DNA of 64,000 bases. Origin: CAVRUF01 sp963716005. GTDB taxonomy: Bacteria; Actinomycetota; Thermoleophilia; Gaiellales; Gaiellaceae. Below the pieces are notes generated by a model. It did no database searches. It was not told where the DNA came from and saw only the letters and a list, made by a program, of their open reading frames with translations. The DNA is taken from contig OY970285.1 of the NCBI GenBank assembly GCA_963716005.1, positions 1,798,001 to 1,862,000 on the forward strand. The letters run 5' to 3'. The position numbers and the translations under genes are program-made. Below, piece by piece: positions 43,731 through 52,812 of this stretch; position 1 is the stretch's first letter, and every line of letters starts with the position of its first letter.

Positions 43731-44294
43731 TCAGATCCCGACGCCGACGAGCCGGAAGAACCACAGGGCGCTCGTGTACCAGACGCCGATGAGGACGGCG
43801 AAGAGCAGCCCGCCCGCGGTTGGGAGGACCCAGCCGGGGAAGCGGTGGAGCCGCACGATGAGCACCTTGGCCGCGAACGCGCCGAAGAACGCGCAGCCGA
43901 GGAGCGAGTGCGCGAGCACGCGGGTGGTCGCGTCCTGGAAGCCGAGGTTGAAGATGCAGTGGTAGGCGACGGGCAGCGTGAGCGCGAACGCCGTGATCCC
44001 CGAGATCCGGTGCGCCCGGCCGATCCAGCGAGGCCGGCGCCAGGGGAGCTTCCCGAAGATCCAGGCGGCGCTGAAGATCTGAAAGACCGCGAGCGTGGCC
44101 GCGGCGCTCGCGAGCCAGACCTTCATGTGAATCGGATCGCTGAAGATGAGGTCGAAGTAGTGCTTCGGCCCGGGGTCGGTGCTCTTGGCGAGGATCCCGA
44201 CGAGCAGGCTGACGAGCGCAAAGGCAAGCAGCGGAACGGCGAGCCACTCGGGAGAGCGAGTGCGGCGACCTAGGCCTGGGGCTACGTGGGCCAT
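43731..44294 (-). CDS. DUF6529-like four-to-five-helix membrane protein
   Basis: 187 residues from ATG 44294. Helices near 15-35, 55-75, 88-110, 125-145 and 160-182 carry histidines placed like heme ligands: RAHRISGITAF, VAYHCIFNLGF, LAHSLLGCAFF. This recalls cytochrome b561-like or DUF6529 proteins. Electron transfer at the membrane is a reasonable guess. It ends 16 bases from the convergent DUF1232-like gene. Confidence 0.7.
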   Translation of the reverse strand: MAHVAPGLGRRTRSPEWLAVPLLAFALVSLLVGILAKSTDPGPKHYFDLIFSDPIHMKVWLASAAATLAVFQIFSAAWIFGKLPWRRPRWIGRAHRISGITAFALTLPVAYHCIFNLGFQDATTRVLAHSLLGCAFFGAFAAKVLIVRLHRFPGWVLPTAGGLLFAVLIGVWYTSALWFFRLVGVGI

Positions 44295-44438
44295 GGTCGG
44301 GCGAGAGTACCCTCTTCGTCTGCTGAAGCGGCAAGCATCGCGGCGTGCGACGCCATCTGACTGTCGTACAAAGAGCCTCACGATTTCGACCGAGAGAGGC
44401 TCGGAATCGGAGTGTCCAGGGAGCTCCCCTGAGCGCCG

Positions 44439-45223
44439 CTACGTGGCCCGACGGCCGTCGACGAGAAAATCGAGAAGGAGCGGGTTCACGAGCTCCGGGG
44501 TGCGAATGTCGGGCCGGTGACCACCTGCCGGGATCAGCTCGAGCCGTGCGTTCGGCATCGCGGCGACGATGCCCTCGGCGAGCGCAGCGGGGACTGCGGC
44601 ATCGGCCTCGCCGTGGACGACGAGTGTCGGGCAGGTGACCTGCTCGAGGAGACGAGCCGGCCGTTGCCAGTCGAGCTCGAGCTCTTGCGTGACGGCGACC
44701 TCCGGCGTCGCCTCGAGCCCGATGGAGATCATCTCGGCGATGACGTCGGCCGAGTCCGGCTCTGTGAAGACGTCGTGCATGAACCACGATAACCCGGGCC
44801 AGTCGGTCCGCAGGGACTCGAGCCATTCGGGGTCCGGAGGCGCCGGCTCGGCCTCGAGCTGCATGTACGGCGCGACCACGGCGAGGCGGTCGAATCGCTT
44901 CGGATCGTCGGCGACCAGCAGGAGCGCCGCGTTCAACCCACGGGACGCGGTGACGAGCGCCGCGCGCCCGATCCCCGTGGCTTCGAGAACCGCGAGCGCG
45001 TCGGCCGCGTGGAGCGGAAAGTCGTAGCCGCGCTTCGGCCGCTCACTGGCGCCGGCACCTCGCGGGCGTAGGTGACGACGGTCGCGTGGGGCTCGAGGGC
45101 AGCGACCTGGTGCCCGACAACGCGCTCGTCGACGATGTTCCACGTCGGCACGAACAGAATGGCCCGCTCCCCACCGCCGTAGCGATACCAGGCGATTCGC
45201 GTTCCATCGGTGCTCGTCGCCAT
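44439..45223 (-). CDS. Alpha/beta hydrolase, single-base frameshift
   Basis: From ATG 45223 it reads STDGTRIAWYRYGGGERAIL and continues to VAALEPHATVVTY; one base is missing near 45060, after which the frame continues ERPKRGYDFPLHAADALAVL, VTASRGLNAALLLV and VVHGEADAAVPAALAEGI, ending GHRPDIRTPELV. The nucleophile region is altered: TASRG has Ser at the expected elbow G-x-S-x-G position only loosely. About 260 residues total. This looks like the catalytic part of a hydrolase often fused to a transcriptional regulator, here standing alone. Confidence 0.8.
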
Positions 45224-45302
45224 GCCGTGGGCGCGTGGACGAGGTGTGGGGATCACGCGCCGACGATACAGCCGCCGAGTTGTCGTCCTAAGAGTCAGCT
45301 AG

Positions 45303-48066
45303 CTAGCTACACCCAGTGTTCTGCCCGCAGTCCCGGCACGTGTAGCAGGAGCCCGGTGCGAACCATCCGGCCGCCGCACTTCGCGCACTCCACCGCGTCC
45401 TCGAAGGCGTTGAACAGGGCCTTCTGGCCTGGCGGGCGACGCCGGCGCTGACTCCTCGCAGCGGCTTGCCCTCCAGCGCCTCGGCTGCGGTGGCCAGGCG
45501 GGCTCGGATCTCCGGGGTCAGGATTCCGATCTCCTCCTGCTGCTCGGGCGTGAGGAACTTCTTGCCCATCCAGCGGAACACGTAGTCGGCGATCGACTTG
45601 GCGACGCGGATGTCCGGGTCGTTCGTGATTCCGCTCGGCTCGAAGCGCATGTGCGCGAACTTCGAGACGTACACCTCGAGCGGCACGCCGTACTGGAGGC
45701 CGAGCGACACCGAGATCATGAACGAGTTCATGAGGCCGGCCAGCGTCGTGCCCTCCTTGGCGATGTCCACGAAGATGTCGCCGGGGGTGCCGTCCTCGTA
45801 CAGGCCGACGTGGATGTAGCCCTCGTAGTCGCCGACCTGGAACTTGCGGCCGACCTCCGTCCGCTCGAGCGGCAGGCGCCGGCGGGCGGGCTTGTCGAGC
45901 TGCGGCGGCGGGAGCACGGCCTCGGCCCCGTCCTTCTTGCCCGAGAGCGGCTGCGCCACCTTGCAGTTGTCGCGGTAGATCGCGACGGCCTTCACGCCGA
46001 GCTTCCAGGAGTCCATGAAGAGGTCCTGGACGTCCTTCACCGTCGCCGACTCGGGCATGTTCACGGTCTTCGAGATCGCGCCCGAGATGAACGGCTGGAC
46101 GGCGCCCATCATCTTCACGTGGCCCATGTAGTGGATCGCGCGCTCGCCGATCGCGCAGTCGAACACCGGGTAGTGCTCGGTCTTCAGGTACGGCGCGCCG
46201 ACGACCGAGTTGCGGTCGTCCACGAAGGCGACGATCTCGTCGACCTCGGTGGGCGCGTAGCCGAGCTTCTCGAGCGCCATCGCGACCGTCTTGTTCACGA
46301 TCGTGATCTCGCCGCCGCCGACGAGCTTCTTCGACTTCACCAGGGAGAAGTCGGGCTCAACGCCGGTCGTGTCGCAATCCATCATGAAGCTGATCGTCCC
46401 GGTCGGCGCGAGCACCGTGGCCTGCGCGTTGCGGAAGCCGGAGACCTCGCCGAGGTCGAGCGCGTCGTCCCACGCCTTGCGGGCGGCGCCGAGGAGGTCG
46501 GCCGGAACCGAGTCCTGATCCTCGATGTTCCCGACGGCGGCGCGGTGCTTGGCGATCACGCCGACCATCGCGCCCGCGTTCGGCTGGTAGCCGGCGAAGG
46601 CGCCCATGCGCGCGGCGATCTCGGCCGACTTGCGGTAGGCGCGGCCGGTCATGAGCGCGGTCACCGCGGCCGAGTAGGCGCGGCCGTCGTCCGAGTCGTA
46701 CGGGAGCCCGCGCGCCATGAGCAGCGCGCCGAGGTTCGCGTAGCCGAGGCCGAGCTGGCGGTACGCCTTCGCGTTCCGGTCGATCTCGGGCGTCGGGTAG
46801 CTCGAGTAGCCGACGAAGATCTCCTGCGCGAGGAACATGACGTCGACCGCGTGCTCGAACGCCTCGACGTCGAGCTCGCCGTCCTCCCGGCGGAACTTCA
46901 TCAGGTTGAGCGAGGCCAGGTTGCAGGCCGAGTCGTCGATGTGCATGTACTCGGAGCACGGGTTCGACGCGTTGATGCGGCCCGAGTTCGGGCACGTGTG
47001 CCACGCGTTGATCGTCGTGTCGTACTGCATGCCGGGATCCGCGCACTTCCACGCGGCCTCGGCCGCCTGGTGGAGCAGGTCGCGCGCCGGGACGGTCTTC
47101 ACGACGTCGCCGTCGGTGCGTCCGGTCAGGTTCCAGTCGGCGCCTGCCTCGGCGGCCTCCATGAACGCGTCGGTGACGCGCACCGAGTTGTTCGCGTTCT
47201 GGTACTGGATCGACGCCCAGCCCGCCGAGTCGAGCGACATGTCGTAGCCGGCCGCCTCGAGCGTGCGGGCCTTCTCCTCCTCGAGCGCCTTGCACCAGAT
47301 GAACTCCTCGATGTCCGGGTGCTCGATGTCGAGGATGACCATCTTCGCGGCGCGCCTGCGTCTTGCCGCCCGACTTGATCGTGCCGGCGGAAGCGTCGGC
47401 GCCGCGCATGAAGCTGACCGGGCCGGACGCGTAGCCGCCCTTGGAGAGCTGCTCCGCGCTCGAGCGCAGGCGCGAGAGGTTGATCCCGGAGCCCGAGCCG
47501 CCGCGGAAGATGACGCCCTCGCGGCGGATCCAGTCGAGGATCGAGTCCATCGAGTCCTCGATCGAGAGGATGAAGCACGCCGAGCACTGCGGCTTCTCCT
47601 CGAAGCCGACGTTGAACCAGACCGGGCTGTTGAAGGACGCGAGCTGGTTCACGAGGATCGCCTTCAGCTCGGCCTCGAACGTCAGCGCCTCGTCCTCGTC
47701 GGCGAAGTAGCCGCCCTCGCGGCCCCACGCGCCCGCCGTCGAGACGATGCGGCCGATCATCTGCTTCACGCTGGCCTCGCGCTCCGGGGAGGACATGCGG
47801 CCGCGGAAGTACTTCTGCGCGACGATGTTCGTCGCGGTCTGGCTCCAGAACTTGGGGAACTCGACGCCCTTCTGCTCGAACGCGGGGCCGTCCTTGCCGG
47901 GGATGAGCGCGTCGCGGATCTCCCACTCGACCTCGTCGAACGGGTCGCGGCCGGGGATCGTGAAGTAGCGGCGAACCCCGAGCGAGCTCTTCTCGGAGAC
48001 GACCGAGTTACCGAGAGCGTCCTCGGCGATTACGGGTGCGGTATCGGTGCGTTCAGCGGACGCCAT
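45303..48066 (-). CDS. nrdJ: Vitamin B12-dependent ribonucleotide reductase, three frameshifts
   Basis: Class II enzyme that reduces ribonucleotides with adenosylcobalamin. Its parts lie in different frames: residues from ATG 48066 to SAGTIKSGGKT, then after a shift near 47358 MVILDIEHPDIEEFIWCK onward, and at the C-terminus two compensating shifts near 45430 and 45353 restore the tail GSCYTCRDCGQNTGCS. Catalytic landmarks are FNVGFEEKPQCSACF, NPCSEYMHIDDSACNLASLN and PTGTISFMMDCDTTG. Without the shifts it would be about 920 residues. No nrdR box or B12 riboswitch was recognised in the 183-base leader region. Confidence 0.92.
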
Positions 48067-48249
48067 TGGTTCCTCCCCAGAGGTCAGCGGTACGGCGGGC
48101 TCGAGATCGGGCCGCTCCGAATGAGCGGGGACCCCAGGCTAGAGGGATAGTCGGACGGATGCGGCATGGCAGGCTCTGGGTATCCGCAATTCCGCATCTG
48201 TGCAGGAATTTTATCGGACCCGCGCTTGGCCCCGGCGACCGGAAACCGG

Positions 48250-48585
48250 CTACGCGCCGGGCAGCGGAGCGTGGTCCGGAAGGAGGAGCCAGAAGACGAT
48301 TCCGGCGGCGACGAAGATCGCGATCCACCCGAGAAGCCGCGCCCAGACGGCGAAGCCGCGCCCCCGGTAGGTGTCGCGCGGAGCCCTGTCGATCTGGCGC
48401 CGGGCAAAGGTTCCGAGGCCGAGGCCGAGGCCGGCGCTGACGACGGCGGAGATGGCGGCCGGCGGCGCGTGTCCGTCCTTCAGGGCGAGGAAGGCGCAGA
48501 TCGGAACCCAGAGCAGCGAGCCGGCGAACGCAACGATCGCCAGGACGTTCAGCTTCGGCTGCGGCTTCGTGGTTTCCGCCGACAT
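48250..48585 (-). CDS. DUF4190-type small membrane protein
   Basis: 111 residues with three hydrophobic helices: LNVLAIVAFAGSLLWVPICA, AAISAVVSAGLGLGLG and GFAVWARLLGWIAIFVAAGI. The pattern (two helices, charged loop RRQIDRAPRDTYRGRG, third helix) is that of DUF4190 proteins, which are common in actinobacteria and of unknown role. It lies 34 bases downstream of the glycosyltransferase start region on the opposite side of nrdJ, same strand. Confidence 0.75.
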   Translation of the reverse strand: MSAETTKPQPKLNVLAIVAFAGSLLWVPICAFLALKDGHAPPAAISAVVSAGLGLGLGTFARRQIDRAPRDTYRGRGFAVWARLLGWIAIFVAAGIVFWLLLPDHAPLPGA

Positions 48586-48619
48586 AGACGGGCAGTGTAG
48601 GAAGCCCGGCGGTTCTCTG

Positions 48620-49910
48620 CTAGGCCGCGCGCTTGGACGCAGCCTCGCGGCCGCGGACCCGCTCGACCTCGCCGATCGAAAGCGAGCGCGTGTGCTCGGT
48701 CTTGTCCCAGTGCGTGTTCTTGCGCCGGAGGAAGCCGAGGCCGGCCGCGATCACCCAGGTCGGGCCGAAGATGAACATGAGGAAGTAGCGCGGGTAGTAC
48801 TTCCACGGCACGCGCTCGAGGGCGAGCAGGAGCAGCGGATAGGCGAAGAAGAAGAGGAGCACGCCGATCCCGAACCCGAGGATGCTCCACGGGTGGATCG
48901 CGAGGCCGATCGCCTGCGGGAAGAAGAACGGCACCCAGAAGAAGACGACGGTCGCGCCCCAGAGGACGATCCGGGTCGGCGCCAGGCAGTAGATGCCGCC
49001 GTGGAACGCGGACATCGAGCGCTCGCGCCGGGCCTTGCGGAAGAGCGGGCCGGTGTAGCGCGAGGCGACGTCCCAGTGGCCCTGCATCCAGCGCAGCCGC
49101 TGGCGCATGGACGCCTTCATGGTGAGCGGCTTCTCGTCGTAGATGACCGCGTCGTGGGCCCAGGTCGGATTGATGCCGGCGAGGACGAGCTTCATCGTGT
49201 ACTCGAGGTCGTCGGTGAGCGCGGTCACGTCCCAGCCGTGCTCGCGCAGGACGTCCGTGTCGATGCAGTAGCCGGTGCCGCCGAGCTGGCACGGGAGGCC
49301 GGCCTGGGCCGGGCCGAGCTGGATGTAGCGCGCGGTGATCCAGTAGGAGATCGCGTACATCCACGTGATCCACGTGTCGTCCGGGTTCTTCGTGTCGAGG
49401 TAGGCCTGGACGACCTTCTCGCCCTTCAGGAGGCGGCTGTTGAACTCGGTGAGGAGGTTCTTCGAGACGACGTTGTCGGCATCGATGACCACGACCGCGT
49501 CGAAGCCGCGCGGCGTCGGCGAGGGCCGTCTTCATGGCGTAGCGGATCGCGTCCGGCTTGCCCGGGTTCTCCGGGTCGATGCGCTCGAGCACCGTCGCGC
49601 CCGCCGCCGCGGCAGCTGCAGCCGTCCCGTCGCTGCAGTTGTCCGCGACCACGAAGACCTCGAGCAGCTCGCGCGGGTAGTCGACCGCGAGGATGCTCGA
49701 GACCGTCTCGGCGATGACCTTCTCCTCGTTGTGCGCCGGCACGAGGAGGGCGAACTTCTTCTCGGGCGTGAGGATCTTCGTCTCCTTCTTGCGGCGCAGG
49801 CCGAAGAGCGAGAGCCCGAAGAGGTAGAGGTTCATCGTCACGAGATAGAACTCGATGGTCGTCCAGATCGCCGAGGCGAGCAGGATCAGGAGGAAGTGGC
49901 CGGACGGCAT
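48620..49910 (-). CDS. Membrane glycosyltransferase family 2 (processive type), frameshifted
   Basis: The N-terminal part from ATG 49910 has a membrane helix and the GT-A start KFALLVPAHNEEKVIAETVS and VFVVADNCSDGT; near 49510 one base shifts the frame, which continues VVIDADNVVSKNLL (DxD), LTDDLEYTMKL and the QxxRW-like MRQRLRWMQGHW, followed by four C-terminal helices and HTRSLSIGEVERVRG. About 430 residues. This layout matches cellulose- or hyaluronan-synthase-like enzymes that polymerise and may extrude a glycan. Its ATG overlaps the stop of wecB (ATGA). Confidence 0.87.
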
Positions 49911-51166
49911 CAGGCGGCCTCTTCGCGGAGGAGCCCGGCGGCGAGCGTCGAGACGATGCGCTCGGCGGCGCGGCCGTCGCCGTACGGGCTCGCGACCGAG
50001 GCCATGCGGGCGTGCTCGGCCGGGTCGTCGAGCAGGCGGAGGGTCTCTTCGACGATGCGGGTGGTGTTCGTTCCCACGAGGCGGAGCGCGCCGGCTTCGA
50101 CGCCTTCGGGGCGCTCGGTCTTCTCGCGCAGGACGAGGGCGGGCACGTCGAGCGACGGCGCCTCCTCCTGGATTCCGCCGGAGTCGGTGAGGACGACGGT
50201 CGCGCGGGAGAGGAGCCAGACGAGCTGCTCGTAGTCCACGGGCTCGACGACGCGCACGTTCGGGTGCAGGCCGAGGATCGCGTTCACGGGGCGGCGCACG
50301 TTCGGGTTCGGGTGCACCGGGAAGACGAGGTCGACGTCGGGGCGCTGGGTCGCGAGCTCGGCGACCGCGCGGGCGATCGGCTCCATCCCGGAGCCGAAGG
50401 ACTCGCGGCGGTGCGCGGTGACGAGGACGAGGCGGCGGTCGGGTCGCAGGGTCGCGAGCTCCTGCGGCACGACGGGCATGTCGGCGCGGACGCGCTCGGC
50501 GATCTGGAGGACCGCGTCGATGCCGGTGTTGCCGGTGACGTGGACGGCGCCGGGTGCGATCCCCTCGGCGAGGAGGTTTGCGCGCGCCCCTTCCGTCGGG
50601 GCGAAATGGAAGTCGGCGAGGCGCGCGGTGAGGCTCCGGTTCGTCTCCTCCGGATACGGCGAGAACGGGTCGCCCGTGCGAAGGCCGGCCTCGACGTGCG
50701 CGACCGGGGTGCGGGCGTAGAAGGACGCGAGCGCGCCGGCGAAGGTGGTGGTCGTGTCGCCCTGGACGACGACGAGCTCGGGGCGCGTCTCCTCGAGGAC
50801 GGGCTTCAAGCCCTCGAGCACGGCGGTGGTCACGTGCGTGAGGTCCTGGCCGGGGCGCATCAGGTCGAGGTCGTAGTCGGGGACGAGCCCGAAGAGGCCG
50901 AGCGCCTGGTCGAGGAGGTCGCGGTGCTGCGCGGTCGCGACGAGGACCGGCGAGAAGCCGGGGTGGGCGGCGAGCGCCTGGTAGACGGGCGCAAGCTTGA
51001 TGGCCTCGGGGCGGGTACCGAGGCAGACGAGGACACGAGCGGGCACGTTTGAGGCATCGGCGTTCGCGAGGCCGGGCTTGAGGGTTGCCGGGCGTGCCGT
51101 CGGCGTGCGCTGCTGTCCCAGGTCAGACGCGCCTGCGCGTCTACCGGGGAGGGTCCCCGATTTCAC
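49910..51166 (-). CDS. wecB: UDP-N-acetylglucosamine 2-epimerase
   Basis: Non-hydrolysing epimerase making UDP-ManNAc. VLVCLGTRPEAIKLAPVYQA, QHRDLLDQALGLF, VAHVEAGLRTGD, EETNRSL, VTAHRRESFG and SGGIQEEAPSL are all present; the 418 residues match the family once about 40 N-terminal residues are set aside. GTG 51166 starts one base after the preceding stop codon, but GTG 51046 (PARVLVCLGTRP) is closer to relatives, and the sequence between them belongs partly to a dispersed repeat, so 51046 may be the real start. Confidence 0.9.
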   Translation of the reverse strand: MKSGTLPGRRAGASDLGQQRTPTARPATLKPGLANADASNVPARVLVCLGTRPEAIKLAPVYQALAAHPGFSPVLVATAQHRDLLDQALGLFGLVPDYDLDLMRPGQDLTHVTTAVLEGLKPVLEETRPELVVVQGDTTTTFAGALASFYARTPVAHVEAGLRTGDPFSPYPEETNRSLTARLADFHFAPTEGARANLLAEGIAPGAVHVTGNTGIDAVLQIAERVRADMPVVPQELATLRPDRRLVLVTAHRRESFGSGMEPIARAVAELATQRPDVDLVFPVHPNPNVRRPVNAILGLHPNVRVVEPVDYEQLVWLLSRATVVLTDSGGIQEEAPSLDVPALVLREKTERPEGVEAGALRLVGTNTTRIVEETLRLLDDPAEHARMASVASPYGDGRAAERIVSTLAAGLLREEAA

Positions 51167-51224
51167 GCTATCGAGGATTTGCGCGCGTGTCTGTCACGCG
51201 GGCGTGACGATTTCGTGCCGGTTG
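51146..51224 (-). repeat. Dispersed composite repeat, copy D
   Basis: On the minus strand: CAACCGGCACGAAATCG (51208-51224), then CGTGACAGACACGCGCG (51182-51198, exact in copy A), CGATAGCGT and a GC block GGGGACCCTCCCC (51147-51159). A GTCACGC/GCGTGAC hairpin lies at 51193-51208. It overlaps the 3' end of the hypothetical gene at 51168-51761 and the region ahead of wecB. Confidence 0.6.
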
Positions 51225-51761
51225 ATCCACAGCCGCGCGACCGGGCTTGAGCAGAGACGCCGGCGTGCAGGCCGGCAGCGGAGTCAGGCGCGCCGCAGCG
51301 TCGGCTTCGTAGCGCGTGTAGTCGAACTCGTGCCGCTTCGGCCGCTTCAGCAGGTTCCACCTCAGGTGCGCCCAGAGGGCCGGCACCTGCGCGGAGCCGA
51401 TCGTCACGACGCCGCGGGCGCGGACGACCTCGTCGCCGATCATCCACACGGTCTCGCGATACCTGCCTTCGACCGCCGCAAGCACAAAGGGCGCGAACCT
51501 CGTCGAACTGGTCGAGATCGGAGTAGCGCCGCCCGTCGCCGGAACCTCGAAGACGCCGCCCAGTCCCAGGAGGACGTCCACGTCCGGAAGGCCCGCCTCG
51601 GCATGGACGACGACGCTCGCCGCCTGCGGGTCGACCGGCGTGAGGCTCGCGATCACCTCGCGCTCCAGGTCGCCGTGCAGCGCGAACGTCGCGCACCCGC
51701 CGGGAAGGCTGTCGGCGACGCCGCGAACGACTGCGACGGCACGTGAGAGCTCGGGCAGCAT
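51168..51761 (-). CDS. Hypothetical protein in the glycan locus
   Basis: 197 residues from ATG 51761, overlapping the previous gene stop (ATGA). The middle has LEREVIASLTPVDPQAASVVV, DVDVLLGLGGVFEVP and AQVPALWAHLRWNLLKRPKR, features I cannot place in a family. Its last 20 or so residues, from VDQPARNRHARVTD onward, are encoded by the dispersed repeat copy D, which supplies the stop codon, so the natural C-terminus may be shorter. Confidence 0.6.
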   Translation of the reverse strand: MLPELSRAVAVVRGVADSLPGGCATFALHGDLEREVIASLTPVDPQAASVVVHAEAGLPDVDVLLGLGGVFEVPATGGATPISTSSTRFAPFVLAAVEGRYRETVWMIGDEVVRARGVVTIGSAQVPALWAHLRWNLLKRPKRHEFDYTRYEADAAARLTPLPACTPASLLKPGRAAVDQPARNRHARVTDTRANPR

Positions 51762-52774
51762 CAGAGCGCCCGCCGCGCGACGCGCCAGTAGCCGCCGACG
51801 AGGCGGTTGAAGAGGGCCGCGAGCGAAGGCGTCGCGACCACCGCGGGATCCAGCGTCGGCGTCAGGTGCACCGCAAGCTCCCGATCCGGAACGACCCGCA
51901 TCGCCTGCGTCTCGCGCCGGTGGCGGCCGAGCCAGACGAGGTGGCGCACGAGCCAGCCCCAGCCGGCGAGCTTCTGCTTCAGCCAGTGCTCGCGAAGGGC
52001 AATCGCCGTCGTCCCCAGTTCCGCTGCGACCAGAACGGGCGCGAGCAGCATGAGCGTCCGCCCGGAGAAAGCCGACAGGACGAACACGAGCCGGTTGCGC
52101 TCCAGGAAGTAGCGCTTCGAGATGTTGCGCGAGAACTCGTAGGCATGGAATACGTCGGCGCGCGGGTTCATGACGACGCGCAGACCCTTCATGCGAGCCC
52201 TCCAGGCGAGCTCGAGATCCTCGCCGTAGAGGAAGAGCTCGTCCGTGAAGCCGCCCAGCTCGGCGAAGGTCGAGGCGCGCACCGCGAGACAGGCGCCGCT
52301 TGCGAACGGCACGTCGCGCAGCTCGGTCGCGGTCTCGACCGGTTCGCCGTGCCCGCCGACCCAGGCGAAGCCGGCGACGTGGACGAGGTTTCCGCGCGAG
52401 TTCAGGAGGGTCGGAGAGTCGAGGAGACAGAGCCGCGGCATCGCGATCCCGATAGTCGGGTCATCCAAAGTCGAAACGAGCCGGTCGATGGCGCCGTCGT
52501 CGGCGACCGTGTCCGGATTCAGGAACACGAGCACGTCACCGCGAGCCGCCCAGGCACCGGCGTTGCACCCGGCCGCGAAGCCGAGATTGCAGCCCGGAGA
52601 GACGACCGTGACGCCGTCGCGCTCCGCCGCGACCGCGATCTCGTCCGCGACCGCGCCGTTGTCCACGACGACCAACTCGAGGTCGGAATCCTGGCGCTCG
52701 AGCGAGTCCAGGCAGCGGCCGAGGGCCGGGCCGGACCGGTACGCGACGATTACGACTGAGACTTGGGACGCCAT
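51761..52774 (-). CDS. Glycosyltransferase family 2, rhamnosyltransferase-like
   Basis: 337 residues with GT-A motifs QVSVVIVAYRSGPALGRCL, LVVVDNGA, GCNLGFAAGCNAGAWAARGD (near the nucleotide-sugar site), VLVFLNPDT and FLYGEDLELAWRARMKG. The FASGACLAVRAS stretch is typical of the WcaA/rhamnosyltransferase group. It transfers one sugar from an activated donor to a growing glycan, probably on a lipid carrier. The run 51761-52774, 51168-51761, wecB, 48620 gene is a four-gene operon with start-stop overlaps. Confidence 0.88.
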   Translation of the reverse strand: MASQVSVVIVAYRSGPALGRCLDSLERQDSDLELVVVDNGAVADEIAVAAERDGVTVVSPGCNLGFAAGCNAGAWAARGDVLVFLNPDTVADDGAIDRLVSTLDDPTIGIAMPRLCLLDSPTLLNSRGNLVHVAGFAWVGGHGEPVETATELRDVPFASGACLAVRASTFAELGGFTDELFLYGEDLELAWRARMKGLRVVMNPRADVFHAYEFSRNISKRYFLERNRLVFVLSAFSGRTLMLLAPVLVAAELGTTAIALREHWLKQKLAGWGWLVRHLVWLGRHRRETQAMRVVPDRELAVHLTPTLDPAVVATPSLAALFNRLVGGYWRVARRAL

Positions 52775-52812
52775 CGCTACAGGGGGTGATATCGGCTGCC
52801 GATAGACCGCCC

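Noticed and set aside
44295..44438. Gene or element in the gap between the DUF6529-like and hydrolase genes
   Set aside because: Only short inverted repeats (for example GGGAGCTCCC) are present; nothing I can support.
48067..48249. Cobalamin riboswitch or NrdR box upstream of nrdJ
   Set aside because: No B12-box or paired ACAC/ATAT-type sites were found; only a ribosome binding site (GGGAGGAA) stands out.
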